A DNA stretch of 27,727 nucleotides from PUPG01 sp031323845 (GTDB lineage: Bacteria; Bacteroidota; Bacteroidia; Bacteroidales; UBA7960), in contig JAVIYP010000038.1 in the NCBI GenBank assembly GCA_031323845.1, positions 1-27,727 of the forward strand. The letters run 5' to 3'. Within the stretch, counting starts at the first letter, position 1. Every line of letters starts with the position of its first letter. Below the pieces are notes generated by a model. The model was given only the letters and a program-made list of their open reading frames with translations, was not told the origin of the DNA and searched no databases. Below, piece by piece: positions 1 to 6,606 of this stretch. The position numbers and the translations under genes are program-made.

Positions 1-442
1 GTGTAAGCCCAAGATGACCCATGACCGGAATGCCTGCGGATAAAATACGGTCGATTGACTCAATGATCTCCTTGCCTCCTTCCAGCTTAACGGCATTGGC
101 ATTGGACTCCTTCATGATGCGAATGGCAGAAAGCAGCGCTTCGCGACTGTTGCCCTGGTAAGTGCCAAAGGGCAGATCAACCACCACGAGCGCCCGCTCC
201 ACCGCCCGCATCACCGAGCTGGCATGGTATATCATTTCGTTAAGCGTGATGGGCAGTGTGGTTTTGTATCCCGCCATCACGTTGGCAGCAGAATCGCCCA
301 CGAGAATCACATCAATGCCTGCACTGTCAACAATGCGGGCCATTGAGTAATCATAGGCCGTTAACATGGAAATCTTTTTCTCCCTGAGCTTCATTTCCTG
401 AAGCACATGGGTGGTAACCTTGGTGATTTTTGATGCTTTCAT
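1..442 (-). CDS. panB: 3-methyl-2-oxobutanoate hydroxymethyltransferase, N-terminal part (cut by window edge)
   Basis: PanB (ketopantoate hydroxymethyltransferase) carries out the first committed step of pantothenate and CoA synthesis: it adds a hydroxymethyl group from methylene-tetrahydrofolate to 2-oxoisovalerate in the cytoplasm. Reading the minus strand from an ATG at 442 gives 147 codons with no stop before the window edge, so about the last 120 residues of a usual ~270 are missing. Visible family signatures are MLTAYDYSMARIVDSAGID near the N-terminus, the metal-binding loop VILVGDSAANVMAGYKTTLPIT, DLPFGTYQ, and KLEGG followed by PVMGHLGLT. The GDS loop aspartate and the KLEGG lysine/glutamate are intact. 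It lies 162 bases downstream of the ferritin-like gene on the same strand; that spacing makes independent transcription likely, but no clear promoter was found. Identification is secure; the C-terminus cannot be judged. Confidence 0.95.
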   Translation of the reverse strand, partial: MKASKITKVTTHVLQEMKLREKKISMLTAYDYSMARIVDSAGIDVILVGDSAANVMAGYKTTLPITLNEMIYHASSVMRAVERALVVVDLPFGTYQGNSREALLSAIRIMKESNANAVKLEGGKEIIESIDRILSAGIPVMGHLGLT

Positions 443-604
443 AAGCAAAGGTTTAAAGGCAACTCAGGTAAAAGGATTGATGCATGTATCCGGGCAACCA
501 GGCTTCATTGTGCATTTACCGGAAAAATGCCGGAAGTGTTGTGCGAAAACCGGTGCAGCCGGCAAAAGAGCATACTGGCAAGATAATGAATGCCAGGAAG
601 TTGC

Positions 605-1111
605 TTAAAAAGGCCAGAAATTATTATCGTACCAAACCTGTTCAGTCAATTGCTTGTTAAGATCGATAAGCAATTTGTGATGTCCTTTCTCCCAGTTGGC
701 CAGCCAGGTAAACAACTCTTTTTCATTCGGGTCGTTTGTTTCGGCAGCACGTTTTGAATAAACCTCAACGGATTTATTTTCCATATCTATGGCTGCTGAA
801 ATGGCCGCAGCTTCAAAACCCGAACCGGAAATATCCTTTACCATCTCATCAGTCAGGATGGTATTGGCAATGGCATCATGCCCCGGAGCCTGTTCCAGGT
901 CGTTTTTGTCAAAAGTACCCTGCTTGCTGTAATGAGCCAGCTGCTTCTGCAAAAAATCAATATGTGTTTGTTCTTCGTCGGCCATAACGTTGAAGATCTT
1001 CCTTACATCTTCATTGGAGGTTTGCTGCGCCACCTGCTGGTAGAGGGCTTTGCCCCGGTGTTCCATAATGATGGCTTGCTTCAGAATATCAACTGCGCTT
1101 TTTGTGTCCAT
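605..1111 (-). CDS. rubrerythrin-like ferritin-like diiron protein
   Basis: A 168-residue protein of the ferritin-like/rubrerythrin four-helix family. The expected diiron ligands are visible in both helical pairs: E17 in helix 1 (IIMEHRGKALY), E47 and H50 (DEEQTH) in helix 2, E111 (IDMENKSVEVY) in helix 3, and E141 with H144 (EKGHH) in helix 4. There is no C-terminal CxxC rubredoxin domain, so it is a 'short' rubrerythrin-type protein and would need an external electron donor. The aromatic tail WYDNNFWPF is of a kind I associate with anaerobic ferritin-like proteins. Known family roles are peroxide reduction or iron handling in anaerobes; which applies here is not determined. A Bacteroidota-type promoter lies about 40 bases upstream of the ATG. 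It reads toward panB but is probably transcribed alone. Confidence 0.88.
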   Translation of the reverse strand: MDTKSAVDILKQAIIMEHRGKALYQQVAQQTSNEDVRKIFNVMADEEQTHIDFLQKQLAHYSKQGTFDKNDLEQAPGHDAIANTILTDEMVKDISGSGFEAAAISAAIDMENKSVEVYSKRAAETNDPNEKELFTWLANWEKGHHKLLIDLNKQLTEQVWYDNNFWPF

Positions 1112-1150
1112 TGTTCAGGTTTTTGTTAACTCAAAGTTTTATAGGTAAAA

Positions 1151-1181
1151 CAAAAGTAAGGTTTTTTCTGATGCTGAAAAA
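1151..1181 (-). promoter_or_regulatory. Bacteroidota-type promoter for the ferritin-like gene
   Basis: On the minus strand TACTTTTG (1158 to 1151) matches the Bacteroidota -7 consensus TAnnTTTG. A T-rich run at 1181-1177, about 19 bases upstream, stands in for the -33 TTTG. Transcription would start near 1145, leaving a leader of roughly 30 bases. Read by eye only. Confidence 0.42.
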
Positions 1182-1284
1182 CTTTTTGCCCCAAAAGCTG
1201 CGTTCTGCCTGTAACCTACGCTGACGCTGCCAGGATAAGCATGCCCGTGCCCACAAATAATCACGCCCGATACGCATAAAGTTG

Positions 1285-1292
1285 TATTTTTG
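1285..1292 (+). promoter_or_regulatory. candidate -7 element for the kinase-RapZ operon
   Basis: TATTTTTG fits TAnnTTTG and sits 27 bases before the ATG at 1319, the distance expected for a short leader. No good -33 TTTG is seen upstream, so support is modest. It would drive the kinase-RapZ fusion and the nucleotidyltransferase that follows. Confidence 0.35.
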
Positions 1293-1318
1293 CTTTTTGG
1301 ACTTTAACGTTTCTCTCA

Positions 1319-2782
1319 ATGCAATGGACTGTTGAAAAGGTAATCAGTGATCTTTTTACCGCCTGGTATGGTCGTGAACCGGACAGTATATCTCCCTTGC
1401 CGCCATCAGGATCAAACCGGCAGTATTACAGAATCCGGGTCAGGGATAACAGCGTGGTGGCTGCCTTTAATCCGGATGTGCGCGAAAACCTGGCCTTTCT
1501 CAAGCTCAGCGCCCACTTTTACGACCTGGGCCTTCCCGTGCCCCAGGTGCTGGCTGAAGATACCAACACACACTGCTATCTGCTTACCGACCTTGGCGAT
1601 ACCACGCTGTTTTCGCTGCTTCCGCAGAAGCGCGAAGCGGTGATGTTCGATGAAAAGGTGATGTTGCTTTACAAAAAGACCATCTCCCATCTGCCCACCT
1701 TTCAGGTAGACGCCGCAAAAAACCTCGACTTCAGCATTTGTTATCCGAGGCATGCTTTCGACAGGCATTCCATGATGTGGGACCTCAACTATTTCAAATA
1801 CTACTTCCTGAAGATCTCCGGCATTCAGTTTGACGAGCAATTGCTTGAAGAAGACTTTGAACGGTTTACGGAACATCTGATGCTCACTCCTGCCGATTAT
1901 TTTATGTACCGTGACTTTCAGTCAAGAAATGTCATGATACAGCAGGGGTCACCGTACTATATTGACTACCAGGGTGGCCGTAAAGGCCCGCTGGCCTACG
2001 ACATCGCCTCTCTGCTGTACGACGCCAAAGCCAACATCCCCGTGGAGCAGCGGGAAGAGCTGCTGGATTACTACCTTGATCAGCTTGAAAAGAAGATCGA
2101 CGTTGACAGGGAGGCGTTCAGGCGCAGCTTTTATGATTTTGTGTTGATGCGTATCATGCAGGCGCTCGGATCCTACGGGTTTCGGGGTGGTGTTGAAAAA
2201 AAGCCTTTGTTCCTTCAAAGCGTACCGTTTGCCTTAAAAAATCTCGAATGGCTGGCTTCCAAAGACCTGTTGCCCGAAAACATCCCCCATTTGAGCGGAC
2301 TTATAAGGAAGATTGCTACCATTGCACCTGCTGAAATCCTGCCGCCACCACCCGAAGGACTGACGGTTAAGGTGTGCAGTTTTTCTTATCGGAAAGGCAT
2401 ACCTTCCGACAACAGCGGCAATGGCGGCGGATTTGTGTTTGATTGCCGTGCCTTGCCCAACCCGGGCAGGAAGACAGAATTCAAAGAGCTTACGGGCAAA
2501 GACCCGGAGGTGATCAACTACCTCGAATCGGAAAGCAGCATCAGGGCATTCATCGATGCCGCTGCTGCACTGGTTAAACCGGCTGTGGAGAATTACCTTG
2601 AACGGAATTTTAACAGCCTGCTGGTTTGTTTTGGCTGCACCGGCGGTCAGCACCGTTCGGTGTATTGTGCAGAAAGGCTCAGCAAACTTCTGAAAGAACA
2701 ATACAATGCCAACGTCGAGTTGCAGCATCTTGAAGAAAACAGCTGGCCTCAGAATATTAAAAAGCAACGCTTACCAAAATAA
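1319..2782 (+). CDS. APH-fold sugar kinase fused to a RapZ C-terminal domain
   Basis: A 487-residue two-domain protein. Residues ~1-330 have the aminoglycoside phosphotransferase/choline kinase fold: a nucleotide loop (SGSNRQYYRI, ~30-40), a catalytic loop YRDFQSRN with D199 and N204, and a metal aspartate D216 in IDYQGGRKGPLAYDIASLL. The catalytic loop layout and the GPLAYD stretch resemble AmgK, the anomeric MurNAc/GlcNAc kinase of Pseudomonas. Residues ~348-475 match the C-terminal domain of RapZ: SFSYRKGIP, FDCRALPNP, and GCTGGQHRS at 439-447. In E. coli this domain binds glucosamine-6-phosphate and the small RNA GlmZ. The P-loop domain that normally precedes it in RapZ is absent; the APH kinase takes its place. 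The next gene, a MurU-like nucleotidyltransferase, starts 13 bases later, which supports a role in cell-wall amino-sugar salvage. Domain calls are confident; substrate and sensing function are inferred. Confidence 0.9.
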   Translation: MQWTVEKVISDLFTAWYGREPDSISPLPPSGSNRQYYRIRVRDNSVVAAFNPDVRENLAFLKLSAHFYDLGLPVPQVLAEDTNTHCYLLTDLGDTTLFSLLPQKREAVMFDEKVMLLYKKTISHLPTFQVDAAKNLDFSICYPRHAFDRHSMMWDLNYFKYYFLKISGIQFDEQLLEEDFERFTEHLMLTPADYFMYRDFQSRNVMIQQGSPYYIDYQGGRKGPLAYDIASLLYDAKANIPVEQREELLDYYLDQLEKKIDVDREAFRRSFYDFVLMRIMQALGSYGFRGGVEKKPLFLQSVPFALKNLEWLASKDLLPENIPHLSGLIRKIATIAPAEILPPPPEGLTVKVCSFSYRKGIPSDNSGNGGGFVFDCRALPNPGRKTEFKELTGKDPEVINYLESESSIRAFIDAAAALVKPAVENYLERNFNSLLVCFGCTGGQHRSVYCAERLSKLLKEQYNANVELQHLEENSWPQNIKKQRLPK

Positions 2783-2795
2783 ATAATGCCGGGCC

Positions 2796-3533
2796 ATGAA
2801 AGCCATGATTTTTGCGGCGGGCCTGGGCACCAGGCTCAAACCCCTTACCGATCAGCTTCCCAAGGCTCTCATTCCTGTTTCAGGCAAGCCCATGCTTCAG
2901 TGGGTCATCGAAAAGCTGATCAAGGCCGGAGTTGACATCTGCGTCATCAATGTGCATCATCATGCATCGCAGATAAAGGACTTTATCTCAAAGCTCAGCT
3001 ACCCCGGAGTGCAGTTTCATATTTCCGATGAATCGCAGCAACTCATGGATACCGGGGGCGGACTGGTAAAAGCCGCAAGCCTTCTGGAGGGTGGCCCCTT
3101 CTTCGTTTATAATGCTGATGTGCTGTGCGATATTGATCTGAAGGCTATGCTGGAAATGCACAGAAAACACCGTCCGCTGGCCACACTGGCCGTGAGTGAA
3201 CGGCCGTCGACCCGGCAGTTTCTGTGGCATGAGGGCCTCCTGGCCGGATGGGAAAACAGCAGTACGGGCGAAACAGTCCGGTGCAGCGGCTTTGACGATA
3301 AGGATTTGAAAAAATTGGCATTTAGCGGTATTCATGTGCTGGAACCCCTTTTCTTCTCGCTTGTCCGTGATGAAGGTCCCTTCCCGGTAACGGAAGCCTA
3401 TCTGAAGCTGGCCTCATCATACGCCATACGATGTTTTGAGCACGACAGCCGCTATTGGGCCGATGCGGGCACTCCCGAAAAACTGGAAAAAGCAGAAGCC
3501 TTGCTCGCCTCTTATCCCGGCAAATTTGTATAA
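2796..3533 (+). CDS. MurU-like sugar-1-phosphate nucleotidyltransferase
   Basis: A 245-residue NTP_transferase enzyme that would join a nucleoside triphosphate to a sugar-1-phosphate. The signature AAGLGTRLKPLTDQLPKAL (residues 6-24) supplies the GxGTR nucleotide loop and the catalytic PK lysine. GKPMLQWVIEKL follows, then DTGGGLVKA and the metal-binding NADVLCD. The length and the lack of a C-terminal left-handed helix domain match MurU/short uridylyltransferases rather than GlmU. It lies 13 bases after the kinase-RapZ gene and is almost surely co-transcribed, mirroring the amgK-murU pair of Pseudomonas. The likely product is UDP-MurNAc or UDP-GlcNAc, but mannose-1-phosphate guanylyltransferase or glucose-1-phosphate thymidylyltransferase activity cannot be excluded from sequence alone. 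Confidence 0.9.
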   Translation: MKAMIFAAGLGTRLKPLTDQLPKALIPVSGKPMLQWVIEKLIKAGVDICVINVHHHASQIKDFISKLSYPGVQFHISDESQQLMDTGGGLVKAASLLEGGPFFVYNADVLCDIDLKAMLEMHRKHRPLATLAVSERPSTRQFLWHEGLLAGWENSSTGETVRCSGFDDKDLKKLAFSGIHVLEPLFFSLVRDEGPFPVTEAYLKLASSYAIRCFEHDSRYWADAGTPEKLEKAEALLASYPGKFV

Positions 3534-3571
3534 AGTGTTTATATTTACAGGGCTGTAGCACAAAAAAACCT

Positions 3572-3608
3572 CCGGCAGGCTTTGTACGGAAAAAGGAAAA
3601 CCTGCCGG
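3572..3608. other. perfect 8-bp inverted repeat in the 182-base gap before the nuclease gene
   Basis: CCGGCAGG (3572-3579) pairs with CCTGCCGG (3601-3608) around a 21-base purine-rich loop. An A7 run at 3562-3568 lies just left of it, so the arrangement would look like an intrinsic terminator on the minus strand, although both neighbouring genes are on the plus strand. It may instead be a leader hairpin of the nuclease mRNA. Confidence 0.4.
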
Positions 3609-3715
3609 GCCGGCTGACACACGACGTATATAAAGCAGGAAGCACCCCGGGTGATAACCTGGCTTTGTGCTCCCGGCAACGGAATCATCTACCAACTAAA
3701 CCATCTCTTCAAACG

Positions 3716-6595
3716 ATGCACTATTTTCTCGAGGACCTGAGCCGCCGGTTGCTGGAAAAATACCCCGACATTACGGGCGAGTTGTGTGTGGTGACACCAA
3801 ACCGGCGTGCAGGGCTTTTTTTGCAGAAACATTTCGCATCGCAGGTAAAAAAGCCTCTCTGGGCTCCCGATTTTTTCAGTATAGAAGACTTTATAAACCG
3901 CATCTCCGGCTTCCGGGTTATGGACAGAATGGCTTTGCTGTTCGAGTTTTACCGTGTTTATCACGCTATTGAGAAGGATAAGGCTGAAGACATGGACCGT
4001 TTCCTGAGCTGGGCGCCCACGCTTCTTGGCGACTTTGACGACATTGACAGCTCCGTGGCGGATCGTAAACAGCTGTATGAGTACTTATCCGATATAAAAT
4101 ATATTGAGACGTGGAACCCTGACGGTGCTCCTTTAAGTTTGTTTCAGGAAAACTATCTTTCCTTTATCAGGAAGCTGGGCTTATATCATGAGGCCCTGGC
4201 CAATGATCTTTTGCAGAAAGGAATGGCATGGCAGGGATTGTCGTCGCGCCTTGCCGCTGAAAAGATGAGGTCAGGCCCGGTAGAGGAAATCAGCTGGCAT
4301 AAGGTGATCTTTGCCGGTTTCAATGCGCTGACCCAGGCCGAGGAAGCGATCATTCAGGCCTTGTTAAACGAAGGAAAGGCCGAATACATTACCGATGAAG
4401 ATCCTTATTATGCAAAGAATGAGCAGCACGAAGCCGGCCGCTTTATCCGCAAGTATCACAAGAAGTTTTCAGTGGCCACAAAGGATACCGTTGACAGCTG
4501 TTTTAAAACCGTGCCCAAAACAATCCGTATCATGGGCATTGCCAGGAATGTAAATCAGGCCAGGCTGGCAGGAAACCTGCTCCAGCACACCGGCGACCTG
4601 ACGGCTGATGAACGTACGGCTGTGGTGCTGGCCGACGAAGCTCTGCTCATCCCTCTTCTGAACGCCCTGCCACCTGGTGTAAAGGAGATCAACATTACCA
4701 TGGGTTTCCCGTTGGTCAAAACAAACATGTATCAGTTCTTCGACAGCCTTTTTCATCTCTTTCAGCATGGAGTGACAGAAGACAGTCAGGGCACGGTCCG
4801 CTTCTATCATAAAGACCTGCAACGCTTGTTTTCACAAGGATTAACGGCCTTGCTGTGGGATGTTGAACAGGGGAGAAGGCTGTGCACCAATTTATTGCAG
4901 CGGTTAAACGCATCCAACCAGAGTTTCTGTACCTTCCGGGATCTGGCATCGTATTCCGGCGAGCCCGAGCGCTTTGAGATCACCTTCGGCTTCCTGCAAA
5001 GCACATTTCACCGGCAAACGGCAGGCGTTTTTCCTGTTATGCTTGCACTGACCAAATCGTTTGATGAACTGTTCAGAAGCAAGGCTGCCGCACAGGGAGG
5101 AGATGTTCTGCAAACGCCTTACTTCGTTGATTTTGAATCCTTGTATTATTTCGCCCGGATGTTCAGAAAGCTTGACGGATGGTTAAAGGACATGCCTTTT
5201 CCGGCTCCTCTTAAAACACTATACCGCCTGGTGAAACAAGCGGCTGCCGAAACCAAACTTTCCTTCTCGGGAGAGCCGCTCGAAGGGCTGCAGCTGATGG
5301 GAATGCTGGAAACCCGCAGCCTTGACTTCAGGAATGTATTGTTGCTTTCATCCAACGAAAACATCCTGCCAAAACCCAAGAGCAACCAGTCGTTTATCCC
5401 CTTTGAAGTGCGAAAGGCTTACGGCCTGCGTGTTTACCATGAGCAGGACGCCATCTTTTCCTATCATTTTTACAGGCTGTTGCAACGGGCTGAAAACATT
5501 TACCTCATCTACAATACACAAACCGGGGATATTGGGAGCAGTGAAAAAAGCCGCTTCATTACCCAGCTGCAATACGAACTGCCAAAATACAACCCCGGTG
5601 TTGATCTGAAAGAAGAGATTATTCCACTCCCCCCGCCTGTGGGTAAAGCCAGTACTGCGGTTACCATTGAGAAAACGGAAGACATTGTCAAACGGCTTCA
5701 GGCTATGGCTACAAAGGGCTTCTCGCCATCAGCCCTGAGTACTTACATTAACTGTCCGCTTCAGTTTTATTTTGAGAAAGTTGTTTCCATAAAGGAAGCA
5801 GAGGAGGTTGAAGAAACCATGGAAGCTGCCACCATAGGCTCGGTAGCCCACATGGTGCTTGAAATGCTGTATCAGCCCTGTGTGGGCCGAACACTGCTGA
5901 AGGAGGATATCGCAGAAATGGAAACGCGCATTGACAGGTGTCTTGATACTGCCTTCCATGAAAATTATACGGGCGGCAATCTTGGTTTTGGAAAAAACCT
6001 CCTCCTGTATCATCTTGTGAAAAGATACATTCAGAACGTCCTTTCGGCGGAGAAGCATGCCCTGGCCGCTGCAGCCGGGCGTAATGAGTCCGTACGCATT
6101 CTTGCCCTGGAGGCAGAGCTGAAGGCCGCTTTGCCCGGAAGTGCCCAGGAATACCAGGGTCAGGTGCTGATTCGCGGACTCGCCGACCGCATTGATCGCA
6201 TCGGTTCTGTGGTCAGGATCATTGATTACAAAACAGGACGTATCGGCAGCAGTGAACTGTCGTTCAAAGAGTGGGACATCCCTTTTCAGAAGGCAGGGAA
6301 GCAGAAGAATTTCCAGTTACTGTGCTATGCCTGGTTGTACCATAAAATGCATCCCGGTGAGCCGGAGCTCGAACCGGGCATTGTGTCTTTACGCCATCCC
6401 GGACTCGGCGCCCAGACGATGACGCACCCCGGGGGCAAAGGCGTTGTAACCCGTGATCATTTGCTTGTTTTTGAGCAGCATCTGGAGGCACTCCTGGCTG
6501 AAATCATGGATGCTGCGCAGCCTTTTACCCAAACCCGCGATCATGACAATTGCCGGTACTGTGCCTTTAAGGCCTTATGCCAAAGGCACTCATAA
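3716..6595 (+). CDS. AddB-like PD-(D/E)XK nuclease with Fe-S staple cysteines
   Basis: A 959-residue protein of the AddB/RecB-nuclease group, which processes double-strand DNA ends together with an AddA-type UvrD helicase. The N-terminal helicase-like half is degenerate: VVTPNRRAGLFLQKH stands where a Walker A would be expected. The C-terminus is a RecB-type nuclease: FSPSALSTYINCPLQFYF around C680, IGSVAHMVLE, RGLADRIDRI, and the active-site DYKTG with D837 and K839. The last residues hold C946, C949 and C955. C680 plus CxxC-x5-C is the four-cysteine arrangement that holds the 4Fe-4S cluster of AddB. The start at 3716 was chosen because the family-like sequence begins at MHYFLEDLSRRLLEKYPDI. 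An upstream in-frame start at 3455 would overlap the nucleotidyltransferase and adds 87 residues unlike any domain. No addA lies in the window. Confidence 0.88.
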   Translation: MHYFLEDLSRRLLEKYPDITGELCVVTPNRRAGLFLQKHFASQVKKPLWAPDFFSIEDFINRISGFRVMDRMALLFEFYRVYHAIEKDKAEDMDRFLSWAPTLLGDFDDIDSSVADRKQLYEYLSDIKYIETWNPDGAPLSLFQENYLSFIRKLGLYHEALANDLLQKGMAWQGLSSRLAAEKMRSGPVEEISWHKVIFAGFNALTQAEEAIIQALLNEGKAEYITDEDPYYAKNEQHEAGRFIRKYHKKFSVATKDTVDSCFKTVPKTIRIMGIARNVNQARLAGNLLQHTGDLTADERTAVVLADEALLIPLLNALPPGVKEINITMGFPLVKTNMYQFFDSLFHLFQHGVTEDSQGTVRFYHKDLQRLFSQGLTALLWDVEQGRRLCTNLLQRLNASNQSFCTFRDLASYSGEPERFEITFGFLQSTFHRQTAGVFPVMLALTKSFDELFRSKAAAQGGDVLQTPYFVDFESLYYFARMFRKLDGWLKDMPFPAPLKTLYRLVKQAAAETKLSFSGEPLEGLQLMGMLETRSLDFRNVLLLSSNENILPKPKSNQSFIPFEVRKAYGLRVYHEQDAIFSYHFYRLLQRAENIYLIYNTQTGDIGSSEKSRFITQLQYELPKYNPGVDLKEEIIPLPPPVGKASTAVTIEKTEDIVKRLQAMATKGFSPSALSTYINCPLQFYFEKVVSIKEAEEVEETMEAATIGSVAHMVLEMLYQPCVGRTLLKEDIAEMETRIDRCLDTAFHENYTGGNLGFGKNLLLYHLVKRYIQNVLSAEKHALAAAAGRNESVRILALEAELKAALPGSAQEYQGQVLIRGLADRIDRIGSVVRIIDYKTGRIGSSELSFKEWDIPFQKAGKQKNFQLLCYAWLYHKMHPGEPELEPGIVSLRHPGLGAQTMTHPGGKGVVTRDHLLVFEQHLEALLAEIMDAAQPFTQTRDHDNCRYCAFKALCQRHS

Positions 6596-6606
6596 CGTAT
6601 TGGGTG

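Noticed and set aside
575..596. 6-bp inverted repeat CTGGCA/TGCCAG after the ferritin-like gene
   Set aside because: The stem is short and no clear U-tract follows on the minus strand; too weak to call a terminator.
411..608. 65-codon plus-strand frame between panB and the ferritin-like gene
   Set aside because: It overlaps the panB start on the opposite strand, has no family resemblance, and its cysteine-rich content comes from a CCGG-rich spacer.
3455..3715. 87-residue N-terminal extension of the AddB-like protein
   Set aside because: It overlaps the end of the nucleotidyltransferase gene and its residues look like translated spacer; family-like sequence begins at the ATG at 3716.
3655..3715. 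tRNA-like wording on the minus strand (TAGTTGGTAGATGATTCCG)
   Set aside because: Only a D-arm-like phrase is present; there is no matching acceptor stem, anticodon stem or T-arm.
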